This document shows, piece by piece, positions 12,901 to 25,924 of a DNA stretch of 64,000 bases. Below the pieces are notes generated by a model that saw only the letters and a program-made list of their open reading frames with translations, was not told the origin of the DNA and did no database searches. The position numbers and the translations under genes were made by a program. This DNA comes from Chenopodium formosanum. Its lineage: Eukaryota; Streptophyta; Magnoliopsida; Caryophyllales; Amaranthaceae. The DNA lies in NCBI GenBank assembly GCA_024500155.1, contig CM044866.1:41841501-41905500 (forward strand), in the 5' to 3' direction. Each line of letters starts with the position of its first letter. Position 1 is the first letter of the stretch.

Positions 12901-13188
12901 GATAAGAGCAACAATGTATTTGATACCGGGGCTAATTACAAGATCATCTCCGCGGATTATCTAGGGACAGTTACTGAGCCACCATGGTTGAATTACGCTA
13001 GAAAATGGGGTCCTATGATTACTTATAATATAAACGATGAAATTAATAAGGTCGCGAAATTGTTGCCTGGGAAGCTTAAGGATAAATTTCTTAGCTTTAT
13101 TAAGAGCTTGCCTGCCGAATTGCTGGGGGAACAAGGGCCTACTGGTCCTAAGATGAAGAGGAATTGGGATGGAGAAGAGACAGTTTAA
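9939..13188 (+). CDS. VPS62: VPS62-like protein (DUF946 family)
   Basis: Three exons (9939-10185, 10808-11337, 12133-13188) join in frame to a 610-residue protein. The start was chosen because it opens a hydrophobic signal-peptide-like segment (residues about 6-24, ILLLLSLIIALILGN). FPSPLPSWTNGGGFATGTIDFGG spans junction 1. The DUF946 body follows: W-rich N-terminal lobe, PGYIWAPIPKDGYQAVGLVV, CVRSDFTTLCE, then YAPKVYIHPKEEYLPSSVDWF, GDWEHITLRI, FFSQHAGGEWV, GYASLHGHANY and a C-terminal WGPMITY. Length and motif order fit a full-length member. The name comes from weak similarity to a yeast vacuolar sorting protein; biochemical function in plants is largely unknown. No stops or frameshifts were seen. 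Intron 1 contains a SINE-like segment around 10684-10770. Confidence 0.92.
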
Positions 13189-13812
13189 GTGTTACTTTGC
13201 TTGTTTTTATAGATCTTGATTCTTGAACTTGTTAATAGAGTGATCTTTGATTAATTTCCTTTAAAGTGAAGTTCATGTATGAAGATTGGAAATAATGTTC
13301 ACTTTTTCAAAGAAAAAATTGAATTTGGTTTTAAATTCTGCTATGTAATAATAGTTTCTCAAATGATAGTATATGTAGCAAACCATTTTTTACAAAAAAA
13401 AAAGGGGGAAGAATTTCAATTCAAAGATTTAAAATATGCCCATCATCAAGGACATCAACTACAATATTTAAAAACTGCTATTGCATTGTTTGGTAAAAAA
13501 ATTAAAAGGGGTGTTACAAGCCAATAAACCAATAAGATAACTATTTTATGAACTTCTCTTCCAATTCTAGTAAGTTCGATAACGGAAAATGATTTTTTAG
13601 GACTTAGCCATTAGCTTCTACTCTTGGTTTGTATGGTATCATTCGAGAGCCTAGTAGCCTCTCATTAGCTAAATTTAACCACATGAATAATATACATCGG
13701 AAGATAAAAAATGAACGGATGGAATAACATTAAATCAAACGTTAATTACACCAATTTACATGTTATTATTTCATATATTCATACATCAATACAATTTTAA
13801 AAATGCTTATAT

Positions 13813-13843
<31 letters not shown>

Positions 13844-14042
13844 TTTTTGGTTTTATACAAGTATATATCTGAAGGGAGGATAAATCTATATCATCACTAT
13901 TCACTAATAAAATTTCTAGTTGTCCGATTGTATCTTTAATCAGTAACGGTCAAAACTGAATTTGGCGCCTCTATAAATTCAGTTAAGTAACAAATTTAGA
14001 TAAGAGTATCAGTCTCAGTAGTAGTAGCAGTAGTAAAAAACA
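13189..14042. other. Intergenic region with VPS62 3' UTR and oxidoreductase promoter
   Basis: The first part is the probable 3' UTR of the VPS62 gene. AT-rich DNA without coding signal follows. The last 90 bases contain the core promoter and 5' UTR of the next gene, with a short AGT-rich run just before the ATG. Confidence 0.5.
13961..13978 (+). promoter_or_regulatory. E2F-like site next to TATA box
   Basis: TTTGGCGC (13961-13968) matches the E2F consensus TTTSSCGC. It sits immediately upstream of TATAAAT (13972-13978), 65 bases before the oxidoreductase ATG. The spacing suits a transcription start around 14000-14010. Use of the E2F site is untested. Confidence 0.5.
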
Positions 14043-17000
14043 ATGAGCACATCCACTCAATTTCTTTCTCCTTTCATTTACCAACCTCTGAAAACCCCTA
14101 AAACCCTAACCCTAATTTTCAATCCCAAATTTCCCCAATCTCATAATTCTCAAATTAACCCCAAAATTATTCAATCCCAGAACAAACCCATTCGCAAAAA
14201 CCCTAGAAAAAGGTCTTATGGAAGCTCAAGAAGGTCAGTTATTAAGAAAACATTCATTCAGGAACAAGTGGTTTTTACTGCTCCGATTTCCGATGACCCG
14301 GAAGTTGGGATAATTGGTGGCGGAATGGCGGGTCTTATGTGCGCTCTAAATTTGGAGAAGAGAGGGATTCGTTCTACTGTTTTCGACACGGTTGGTTAAT
14401 TTCTATTTTCTATCTTATAATGTTTTAATTTGAATTAATTTTGGTCTGATATAAAATTGATTGTATTTTTTCTTTTGATGATTTGGGGAATGTTTCTGGG
14501 TATTGATAATAATTAGTTATGTTTTAAATTGAATTAATTTTGGTCTAAAATACGTTGATTGTATCGTTTTGATAATACAGGGAAAGATATTTATACTACC
14601 TCCGTTTTAAATTATTTGCAACAATTAGACATTTTATTATTTGCAACGATTTGACATGAAGTGTGAGTAGAAAATGTCTAGTCGTTGCAAATAATTTGAA
14701 ATAGAGGTAGTACTTAAATTCATACCTATAGGCAATATTTCATTTTGGGCTTATTAGGAAAATGAAAATGAAAATGAACACAAATTGATGCATTATTAAT
14801 GATATCTTGCTCAAAAATTTGATACTTCTTACTGATGATTGCCCATTGAAGTTCTGAGTTCTTGATAGTTTTCTGTCATAGGGAATGCATGGTTTGGGAG
14901 GGAGGATGGGAACAAGAATAGTTGAACCTAAGCACTATGTTTTCGACCATGCTGCTCAATTCTTTACTGTCGGCGATATGCGGTTTGGTGAGTTGGTCAA
15001 TGGATGGATTGAGAAGGGGCTTGTACAGCAATGGCAGGGTACAGTTGGAGAAATTGAACCCGGGGGTCGATTTTCTCCATTGCCTGCTTCTCCACCACGA
15101 TATATAGGTGTCAATGGAATGCGTACACTGGCTGATTCAATATTGTCCGAGGTGATTATGTTTGCTGTTTCACTACAACTCTTTTCCTACTATGCTATTT
15201 ACTTATAATAGATGCATTTTAATTGCTGGTTGTCACTTGTCAGTATAGTCAGTATATGTATATCTCTTCCATTCTCGTTGATATTTTTGTAATGTGTGAC
15301 ATAGCATCTCTCTCCTGATGAGGGTATTGAATTCCATCAGGTGATGGTAGGCTTGTTAGCACCTAAGTCTTAGATCAAAGATTACACCTGAATACCTTTT
15401 TCATTATATTCACTGTTGATTGAGTGTTGACAATTTGTGTCATCATTGAACTCTTGCATATCAAATTATTTAGAGAAGTTAGTAGACCCACTAACCAAAG
15501 ACTTGGAGTATGTGTATGTAGGAAATGACAAATACATTGTAACATCTATTTGTACGGATTTTTTTTGTCAACAACTACATTTTAAGTTACCACTTTTGCG
15601 AACAACTACCTTTTACTTTAGAATTTGTGAATAACTACCTTATATTGAATTTTTATTTTGGTACCACTACCAGTTGACGGATTCCGACAATATTTTTGTT
15701 ACTTCCAAATTGAGAGCCCTAATTTATAATTGAAGAGTAAGAGAAATGTTTTGGAGAGAATTCGATGTGAATTGGGAGTAAAATAAGCAAATTGAAACCA
15801 CAAATGCATGTTGGAATTATATTATATTAGCCCCAAATTGAAAACCCTGATCTAATTTGGGTGTAAATTAGGCAAATTAAAACCGAAAAGCATTAATATG
15901 GGGTTTAAATTAACTAGATATAACATTAAGGTGCTTAAAATAGGTTTTAATGGAGTCTAATCTATGTAATTAAAGTTAATTTTGTTTAAAATCGTTGAAT
16001 GTGGGTCTTACTAACGGAAATTTTGACGGAATCCGTCAAATGGTAGTGGTACCAAAACGAAAACTCAATATAAGGTAGTTGTTCGCAAACTTTAAAGTAA
16101 AAGGTTGTTGTCCGCAAAAATGGTAAATTAAAAGGTAGTTGTTGACAAATTTTCCTATTTGTACATACAGAGTATATGTAACCCCCTTTATCCCAAATTT
16201 TTTACACTTTCTATAACATCTGTCTCAAATTAGTTTTTACACTTGTAGTAAAGAAAGGTTATACTATTATTTTAATACATCTTTTCTCATTCCTAGAAAG
16301 TTGTGGTCTTACGCCCTCTCATTAATTTATTATTTTTTTTTTAAAAAAAAAAGCTTTTTCCATCTCAACTACTTTATTATAAGAGAAAACTCTCCACTTT
16401 CTTCCACTACATCCACTTTTTTTTTCAATAAAATAACAAATGATAACCAAATAATGATCCCACCTGAAACTATGTGTCTTGATAAGTGTCGAAAGTGATT
16501 TAGATACCACCTTTAGGTGCATATCTACAAGAGGGTGCTTACAGCTTTACATATATAACTCCTCTCATTTCCATAGCTTACACTAATTGATGTAGGTCAA
16601 ATATTAATGAGATGACCGTCTAACTTCATTTGGCCATAACTATCATTTTATTTTATTTGATATAAGTATCTTGACTAAAGTATCTAGGTATGTTATGCTA
16701 TCTAAAGTGGTGTCAAATTGTATCAAGACAAATGTTTCACTGACAAAGCCTATAACTAGCCTCATCATATTGAAAGAGAAAAAAACTACTCCCTCCATTT
16801 ACAAATAATATTTCTGTTAGTTTTGGACTTGCATATTAAGGAATTTAGTACGCTTAGGTGAAATTGTGATGGAAAGAAAGTGGAGGGATGCACATCACAT
16901 GGTTTGTGTGTATAAATTTTCATGTTAAGTAACATGAAGATTTTTTTGTGGACATCATAAAAAGGAATATAGAAAGATTTTTTATGGATGGAAATAGTAC

Positions 17001-18964
17001 AATCATTCAACCCACCTTGAGTTTCCATTGTTAACCACCCCACCATTCTTACTTCTTTCTTTCTTTCTTTATATATTAGTACCTTCATTCAATTCTTGTC
17101 CCTGTTTTACTGCTACTTCCTTTGGTAAAAATATCTACCTTCTTTGTTGTGACACTACAAAAAGTTGACCCCCCAATTTCTTATTGGTATAAGCAATTCT
17201 ATACTGCTCTTTTACTTTTCTCTGTAAAGGCTATAATGATTCATCATTCATTTTGCAACTGTAGGGATGGAAATGGATTAGATGAGAGCCCTTCATTTTG
17301 AAAGAGAAAGAACATACTTGGATTAATCTTTGGAAGGGCTTCAATAATTTTAAATATTTATTGATGGAAACCTTTCAGGTACTTATAAAGAATATCTTTA
17401 GCTCTTATCATTTTAAGCTGGATGATCAAGTTCAAGTTACCACTCATAATAATCACATATTATGTGCTGCATTTGAAAGGATTCTTTGAAAGAGTGATAA
17501 TGTTGATTGCGAACCACTTCCCACGTGTAATGATCCTTTTCACAATGCCGTCGTGGTTATGCAATGTTCTTACAAAATATAAGCCAACCTTGTGTTTAAA
17601 TATTTTAGGTGTAATGCAAGACAAGAACATGTTGGAAATTATAATGTTAATTGGAGTCTCTTAAGTAGATCCTTTCCTGTTTCAGCAAACTAATGCATCG
17701 TCAACAAAAACAGAATTATATGATTTTAGTCATACTCATATCAATCTATCTCATACTATGCACATCTCTAGTTCATCAAATTGATCATACCCATATACAG
17801 TAAGGCACCAGGAAGGATAAAATGAAGTTTACTATTAAATTTGTCAATGATCTTTTCTGTTGCTCTATGCCGCTGTTAACATCTGGCCTTATACTTATCT
17901 TTCTTCTCTCCTTTTCCATTAGATTGGCATGGAATAGTTTGCAAAAGATTGTATTACATGTTGTCAGATTCAATTCAGACTTTTGTTTTCATTTTATGTC
18001 TTCACTCAGTCATTCTACTTATTCAATTAATTTAACTAATTCTTGAACTTGTGCAGGCAAAAATGGTTGAAGTTGTTAGGCCATGTTGGATCAGTACACT
18101 AGAGCCATTTAATGGGATGTGGCATTTGAGTGAGAATGGAAAGCCACGTGGAAAATTCGATGCTATTGTTATTGCACACAATGGTGACTTTTGCAGCCTT
18201 TGTTTCTTTTGTTTATTTATTTTTTACTTCCCTTCAGCACTATATCGAATTACAATCATATCCAAGTAACTTTTAAAGAAAACATCCATCTGAGGTTCAC
18301 TTGACATTCTGAACGAAAAAGTCCATGAAGAGATAAATGGCAATCTTGACTTATGATTTAGGCGGAAGAGGTGTTAATATGAAAGAAACAATCATTTCTT
18401 GAATTATTTTTATTCTTGTTGTTAATTGCTTACCCATAAACTGTAGAAAAAATTGTTCAGTTAATTCTGAATTGTCGTGTTAAGTCTATGGTCATTTTGC
18501 TTGATATGCTTGTAGTTTGTTGAAGTCATATCGATTTTTGTACTGCAAACCTGTGACCTGTGGTGATCAATATCGAATAATTTCGGCTATGGCTGTTTCC
18601 AGAATTCTTATTTTGAAGGTCTTTTCCAGAATTCTATCAATAGATGATTGTTGTTTTTCCTTCTATTATTGGACATTTTCTATTAATAACAATTTAATAT
18701 TTTATCCTGACGCTTATTAACTTTGGCTTCAGATTGTTTAGTAGATGGAATGGTTGAAATTACAACTTTGAGATATTTTTCTTATGGCTCTTTTTAGGCT
18801 TCACTAGCTCTTGGTATATGCTGGCAATGAATCTTTTCAATATTCTACTTTGTCATCAGGAAAATGTGCAAATCGCTTACTCGCCCATTCAGGCTTGCCA
18901 CTTATTGCTAAACAAATGAAGGTGTGATGAATTTCCTTTGTTTTTTTTTTTAAAAAAATTTTAT

Positions 18965-18997
<33 letters not shown>

Positions 18998-21900
18998 GGG
19001 TAGGCTTACTTTTTTCAGTTGGTGCTCATTTTTTATTGTTTGCCTGATAAATGTTTCATTATTCTGGGACCTACATTATGAGATCAAACTTGTACTGTAG
19101 ACTAGCAACTTCCTGTATTTGATAACGCAGTACATATTTTTGCAGAGATTAGATTTGAGCTCTATTTGGGCCCTGCTTGCAGCATTTGATGACCCTCTTC
19201 CTTTGACTTCTACCTTTGAAGGAGCATTTGTAAATGGAATAGATGCTTTGTCATGGATGGCCAACAACTCTGCAAAATTGTCATCTACCCAAATTGGTCC
19301 TCATTGCTGGACTTTCTTCAGTACAGCAGCTTTTGGAAAACAGAACAAGGTTCCACAGGTTTGTTATGCATTGAATTGTGGAACATGTTAGTACAAATTT
19401 GACTTTCTGGGAAATCTATGACTCTGCTCAAAGTTTATATTAAGAGCTTTGAATTCGCTTCTCGTGTAGGCTCTGAAAAATTAGCAAACTAAAGACACAC
19501 ATGAGTTTATGTGACAACTTGTTACTAAGGATTTGTTTGGTTCAACTTATTTTAACTTTTTTCTTTGTCTTACTTCAGACAAATAAAGTTGAAATAAGTT
19601 TAGTAAGTTTTGTTAAGTTCAGACAATAACTTTTTTTTAAGATTTTTTTTTAAGACTTAATAATTGTTGATAATTTTGCACACAAATAAGACAATTTCAG
19701 ACAAAAATAAGTTCATATAATGTCACTATGTCAGATAAGTTCAGACAAAATAAATTTATCAAACAGAGCCTAAAACACCCCTCTCCTCCAGAAAATATGT
19801 TCATGTTTCTGGAACTTTTTTTAATACTTGTATTAAGTGAAGTTAGTGTTTTTAACACTCAGTTGCTGAACAAGACTTTGATGGTTAAGATTAGAACTGC
19901 TATATTTCTATTATTCCAATATCTGTTATCTTTTACTGTAGCCTGATCAGTTATCTTGCCGTATACATATGTCTAATACTCTAATCTGTCCAATCTAATT
20001 TATATTTGATTGTTAATAACCTTAAGCTGTCAAGGGAATGCTCTATCGCTGACTCGCTGAGTTAAATCCCTTGCCTGCCCCCTTTAAGATCTAGAACTAA
20101 CTGATCCTAAGCCAAGGGGTGAGGAACTCTACATCAACTTCCATCATTGTCAATTTTTAGTTACATTATTTGAACCCAGTTTTGAGAATTTTGTATGGTC
20201 CTCTGACTTCTTGGTTTGTATACAAGTTACCAAGCCATGGGGATGATGCTAGAGTGTATGAATTGTTCAGTTAATCTAACTTCACAAAGTATCTCTCTGG
20301 CCCAGTTGAACGAACTGGTATAGTTGGAAAAGTTCCTACTGAGATATTTCTCAGTTGTAGTTGAAAAGGCTTAATTAAATTCCTCTCTAGATGTCCCCTA
20401 CTTTTTGTGTGTTATCAAGTCATAGGTATGTCCATTGCAGGTGTAAGGTTTCTAGCATATTAAATTATCCTTTTACTTTATTCTTATCAGTGCTTGATTT
20501 TGTAATCTTTACTTTTGTTAATAACAGTGTTGGGTAGTCAGATAGTATAATGTTATTATGTTAAGAGTAGTGACATTTTGCGATGGGTCTTATATACGAT
20601 ATCAATGTACTTTTTCAGGATACAACATATAAAATGAATGCCAATATTGTTATTAGTGTACTAAGCTCCTAGTTATATTATGGTTACTCATATGAAGTAT
20701 ATCTTACCCAAATCAACGAATTACAAATGCATGCTATTAAATTGTTGATGTTTCTATAATAATGCTTCAGAGCACCATCGACCCTTCCATACAATAAAAG
20801 AATACGACTTGTGACATTGTTATGCAAAAATCTGAAATGGACATTAGTTTGACCAAGCGCTCTTTGATGCCTCAATTGCATTTCACTATATGGCCTTGCA
20901 TAGAGCTATAAAGATGATCACTCACTGCACCTTGTGTCTTAGCTCCTCATGCATGTTGCATCTCACCTTTTCACACATTTTTTGTCTTTGTTGCTGAATA
21001 ATAATTTGTCTACTATTAGGAAAACATTCCAAGTGTCACCGCAGAGAAGGTAACAACACAGATGCTGGAGGGTGTTGAGATTGCATTAGGGCTCCCAAAA
21101 GGATCACTGAAGAAACCTAGTTATACCAAGGTGCAACTATGGTAAGGAACTAATAGAGAATATTAAAAATTCCTTGTTCATGCATGTTTATTGACAGCTG
21201 CTAATGCTATATGAGAGCCTTGATATATTAGAAACTAGCATACTTCCTTCGTTCTCTTTTAGTTGCAACTTTTTAACTTTCACACTTGCCAGTGCATAAT
21301 TTCAACCCTTTACATCTCTAATTATGGATAAGTTGTACAAAAATTTGTTATTGTGAAAATATAAATCAGGTTGAATCTAACAAGATCCCACATGATTATA
21401 TTTTCCCTTACTTATAAATCAACAAAGTTGATCAAATGGGAGAACATAAATAGTGAAATCTTGCATATTTTACTGTCTGAATTTATTTTGTTTTCTTATC
21501 CATTTGAATGAACTGAATTACCTAATATAAATGACACAAATCATTTGTATTTTGAGGGCGGTGAGGGCCTGAGGGGTAGATGACTGGAGCATAAAATGGA
21601 ACGGAAAAAAAATATATATATCAAAGTTGATACTAAAACCTTGTTTTCTTGGCTTCAGATGAAAAGGGTATGTGAATTACTTGTTTTCAATGTTTCTTAT
21701 TATGTGGCTTCAGATGAAAAATGGATGTGAATTACTTGTTTTCAATGTTTCTTATTATGTCGACAGATTACTGCAAAGAAATTGTTATTCTTACTGCAAA
21801 CAAATTGTTATTCTCCATTTTCCAAGCCCAGTCAACGAAGTGCCATCCCACAAAAAATATAATCGTAAACTTTGCTTCTATAAAATGGTATGACATGGTC

Positions 21901-23621
21901 TAATTTCAATGAAATCATGGATATTCTGACATTTGAATTATTACGAATTAGTTGTGAATGACTCAATTGCCAGAGGTTTTATTTTGCTGTGTAAATAGGA
22001 AACGATCGTACTGTATTGTGTATTAGGCTGAGAGTCAATTGGAAAAGGCCTCTCTGTTATTGTGGTATAAGGATGGCTTACATCCATCATACTCCACCCC
22101 AGCAGCCTCTTTGGAAGCATTGACGCGTACAACGATGTAGCGCGCCTTAATCTATCCGGCCTTCTTGTCATTAAATTTTTTTTTTTCCCTCGTCTTGCTT
22201 ACTTATAATTTTCCCCCTGGTGTTTTGAAATTGATCACAATTTAGACTTGCTATGAAGAAACTCAATTCATTAGGATTGAAACAAACTTTGTGTTCTTAT
22301 TTTATTGATGGATATGCAAAGGCAATAGTTGGCTGATATTCTCTAAGACTAAGCATGCAAAGAAATGTGATCACTGCAATTATCTGTCACAAAAATATGA
22401 TAATGTTTATTGAATGAGTTTCAAGTTATGGCTTAGCAGTCATGCTTCATTTTCAAACTGTAGTTTTTCACTTTCTTTACTAGGAATTTGAAGCTTGATT
22501 GAACAAGCAGTATTAATTATTTCTGTAATCTGCAGGGGTGCAGCTCTTCCAACCAATACTCCAGGCACTCCATGCATCTTTGATCCTCAAGGAAGAGTTG
22601 GTATTTGTGGTGATTGGCTGCTGGGTTCAAGTCTAGAAGACGCTGCTCTCAGTGGCATGTCAATGGCTAGTCATGTAAGCATAAAATCATCACTTAAATC
22701 ATTCTCACTTGACATTTGATATTTTGTCTAACATCAGTACTAAGTTTGGAGGCGTGTAAGCTATGGAGTATCAACTACTCACCCTGCCCCTATATGATTC
22801 TCACACTTGCCATTTTCGTCCATTTTAATTACATTGTCCCACTTCAATGGACCCACTAATATTATATTACCTCTCTTACCCTACTAAAAGTTATGGTCCC
22901 ACACTCTATCTCATTAAATAAAAAAAATTCCGCCACTCTCTCATCACATCTACTTTTCTATTAAAATGTACTTCCTCTGTCTTTTTTAAAGTGACATACT
23001 TTTTTTTTTTTTTTTTGGAAATATTCTATTCTACTATTTTTAATTATATTCATTTCTCTTTCAGTCACACTACTATATTTTAAATTATTTCTCTCTCATC
23101 ATTGTCCCAACTCCTACATTCTTAATTAGTTCTCGCATCTCACATCCTACTATTTAAATCTCTAAAAAAAGCTGCCCTACCTATACACCCTATATATTTT
23201 TCTTAAAACTCTGTGTGAGCTTGGGTCACTTAAAAAAAAACGGAGGGTGAAATAGATAAGCAAACATCTTATCACCTAAACATTGTGCAAACCTTTCTGC
23301 GATGTTTTATTTGGGATGGAGGGAGTGCAACTTATATGTCAATCCTGCTCAAGTTTAAATGCATGTGAACATCAAACAATGAATTTGCTGGGGTCTATGA
23401 GATATATATAACTGAAAACCTTCACGACATGCGGTGCTTTTTATTTCCATCTTGACTTACACCTGGGTTTAATTTTGAATTTGCAGATTGCAGACTATTT
23501 TCAAAGTGATGGAACACATGCAGAGGATTATGCAATTGGCTTGCACAATGTATTTCAACAGATACAAGGACACGACATTGGGCGGTTTCCTGGTTTAGAA
23601 CCTAAAGACCTGGTAAATTAA
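14043..23621 (+). CDS. FAD/NAD(P)-dependent oxidoreductase (renalase-like amine-oxidase fold), probably plastid-targeted
   Basis: Eight exons in consistent phase: 14043-14390, 14882-15151, 18057-18183, 18860-18921, 19146-19358, 21020-21141, 22536-22674 and 23487-23621, giving about 471 residues. The first 75 residues are rich in Ser, Pro, Lys and Asn and almost free of acidic residues, as in a chloroplast transit peptide. The Rossmann motif VGIIGGGMAGLMCALNLEKRG (GxGxxG) then binds the FAD dinucleotide; exon 2 opens with GMHGLGGRMGTR, the second flavin contact. Near the C-terminus, GRVGICGDWL is the usual third FAD-binding motif. Length and order match plant proteins annotated as FAD/NAD(P)-binding oxidoreductase family; the substrate is unknown. 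The C-terminus is uncertain: reading through the last donor-like site gives LVN-stop at 23619-23621, but a further exon is possible. Confidence 0.88.
14596..14710. mobile_element. Stowaway-like MITE in oxidoreductase intron 1
   Basis: Ends CTACCTCCGTTTTAAATT and the inverse of CTACCTCTATTTCAAATT are flanked by TA (14594-14595 and 14711-14712). The arms share TTATTTGCAAC and GACATTTT blocks in inverted order. At 115 bp it is the same family type as the MITE at 8074. Confidence 0.8.
15556..16154. mobile_element. Mutator-like MITE with about 140-bp terminal inverted repeats
   Basis: The left arm (TTTGTCAACAACTAC..., GCGAACAACTACC, GGTACCACTACC, TTGACGGATTCCG) is matched in inverse order by the right arm up to 16154. 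Both sides carry the 10-bp direct repeat CTATTTGTAC (15546-15555 and 16155-16164). Long inverted repeats plus a 9-10 bp duplication are typical of Mutator-like elements. The 599-bp body has no coding capacity and lies in intron 2 of the oxidoreductase gene. The interior holds two related copies of an AAATTGA...ACCC...GCAAATT segment. Confidence 0.8.
19529..19770. mobile_element. Tourist-like (PIF/Harbinger) MITE
   Basis: Ends GGATTTGTTTGGTT and the inverse of GGCTCTGTTTGATAA are flanked by TAA on both sides (19526-19528 and 19771-19773). TAA is the preferred 3-bp target of PIF/Harbinger elements. The 242-bp body is non-coding and lies in intron 5 of the oxidoreductase gene. The right end is shared with the element at 36964-37300. 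Confidence 0.72.
22770..23330. repeat. Nested Stowaway-like MITE remnants in oxidoreductase intron 7
   Basis: Several MITE-type ends are stacked: a CACTTGCCATTTTCGTCC-like start near 22800, ACTTCCTCTGTCTTTTTTAA near 22971, its partial inverse AAAAAACGGAGGGTG near 23235, and GGATGGAGGGAGTG near 23315. This suggests one element inserted into another. Exact ends and duplications could not be fixed. Confidence 0.5.
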
Positions 23622-25900
23622 TCTTATATCGTGTTCCAAATTATCTATGTGATTCTTGTAGAGGATCAGAATTCCTGGAATTTTTAGTGTTGTGTTTGCT
23701 ACTGCTGCATGTTTTTGTTGTTGACACTGATGATAGCTGTGCATTCTTTATATTAATTTGCTGAGAGTAGGTGATGGGAGAACTTGTACAAACATATAGT
23801 TAGCAAACTTGGTCTAGAAGGATCAGTCTGACTTATTACAAGACTCCATTTGAAGCATGGACTCATAAGAGGTACGTTCTATATCTAAGCAATTTGATAA
23901 GTTTCGCTTACCTGAAGTAGGAATGTAAATCATATAGACTTCAGGACAGGGGCTTCTTGTGAAAATACGAACTATGATCTTTATAGTAGATTCAGCAAAC
24001 CAAGATGTTAAAGACAATTTGAGAAGTTTTTAACAGCTAAACCAACTTGTTTTGGGCACATAGAGGTCATTGTCTAGCTTGAAAGTTTTATCTTTTGTTT
24101 TTCTGCCTTTATAGCATGAGATAGATGTCTCAGGAATTTTTTTTATTAATCAGTTACTTTCACAAGTTTTGTGAGAAACCAGTTAGCAATCCAGCATGAC
24201 ATAAGAAATGGTACTCATACGATTAAATTTCAAACACACTGCATCAAACTGTGTCAAGGAAAAGTTGTAAGAGAACTATGAAATTATGTACCATCTAAGA
24301 AACTAAGGATGTTGTATTCTTTCCGTTTCAGCTTCTCAAAACGTGTGTACTAGGATACAACATAACAGCAGATGAGTATCAGGGTGTACACCACACCCAT
24401 TTTTCTCACCCACCAGAGGCAATATCAATATTCCATCACTGATGTTCATTGTTATGTTGATATCACTAATGGCAGCCTTTCCCATGCATGCTTTCTTGCA
24501 GGGTCCCTTGAGGATGTTTCTTGATGAAAAATTGATCTACTTCAGTGAATTTTTGGATATACAAGCATTTTCAAGCAGACTCACTTTTTGCAAGAGTTTA
24601 AGCCCTTCGTTACATGCTTGCTTTTGGGCTCTCTATGAAGCTCGCCGTAAAGGCTTTCTTCGTTTGCTAATCTACACAGTCGGCGCAGTTTTAATTTCGT
24701 TGATTCGTCAACGGAGTTCAAATGACATCTCATATTTCTGGTTGCTTCATAGTTCATCCCTATTATCTTTCCCTAGCTACTTGCCGTATTTGTAAAGTCC
24801 TGCGTACTTGGGTTTCTCCTGCTCATTGGCTGGCTGTGGGAGCTCGTCGCCGATGTTTTCTGTATTTGTCCTTTTAATTTGGTCTTTGTTTGGTTGGTTA
24901 GTTTGTTTATCAGCTCTTCTTGTAAAAGAAAAAAAATTGCAATTCCAGTCCTAGACTGTTTGCTTTAAAACGATCCCAACTTTTAGGTGTATCTTTACAA
25001 AATGGTTCACGTAAAATTAACTTTTTTTTTGAGGGAACACGTAAAATTAACTTGATAAACTTCAAATTGGTTAATATGACCACTTCTTTTGAACCCCAAA
25101 AAAAAAAAAAAAAAAAATAATAATAATAAATAAATAAAATAAAAAATGGTACTAAAGTGTAAGAGTTTTTTTTTTTTTTTTTTTGGAATAAAAAGTGTAA
25201 GAGAGTATAAACTACCTTAAAGGGACACTTTTTCATTGGATGTTTCAATCTATAATTTATAATCTATATTAAAGTGAGTTCTTAAGAAAGTATGTGTTAT
25301 ATGGAACCTTTCTCATGCACTAGAATCATGCCACATCATTCACAGTTTTTATAGTTTTTGGACTCATGACCAACTATAATTAAGCTATAGGTCTTACCAT
25401 CTTTTGTTTATACTTTCATATTTAACTCAAATTTAATATATCTGACTTTGGTTGGAATTATTTATTTTGTATTCTTTTTGTAATAATTTAATGACTATTG
25501 GGGTGAGTAGTCACTTTTAGGGCATGAGCACTTTAGTCAATGGTTGAAATTTCTACATTGTAAACATGAATAGAATTAGTTGTGAGGATATTAAAGTTCA
25601 CATGCTTGAATGTGAATCTAATTTCTTAGTTTGGGTTGATTAAATGGACTCAAACTCATTAATAGTCGGGCCTAGTTAAATCATCATGCGATTCTTTATT
25701 GTGTTTTATTTTGTGATTCTTTAATTTTTTTTATTGTGGTAAGGTGATTGCCATGACAAACAATCCTCATGCAAGTTAATTAAACCCAAATTACCAAATT
25801 AGTTTATCAAGGGTAGTGTGAATGGCATTGAAAATATTCACCCTTAAAAGTTTCTATAGTGGAATTTGATCTCAAAAGAACTACTTGTTGAAACAACTTC
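23622..25900. other. Oxidoreductase 3' flank and intergenic DNA
   Basis: This may include the 3' UTR and possibly a terminal non-coding exon. A moderately GC-richer stretch at 24330-24900 is open for 117 codons from 24442 but shows no recognised domain. Homopolymer A/T tracts and simple repeats lie at 25100-25190. Nothing else is supported. Confidence 0.4.
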
Positions 25901-25924
25901 TTGCATAATCATAAATGTTAACCA

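Noticed and set aside
24442..24795. 117-codon open frame after the oxidoreductase gene
   Set aside because: No recognised domain, no good splice connection in frame; more likely 3' UTR or intergenic.
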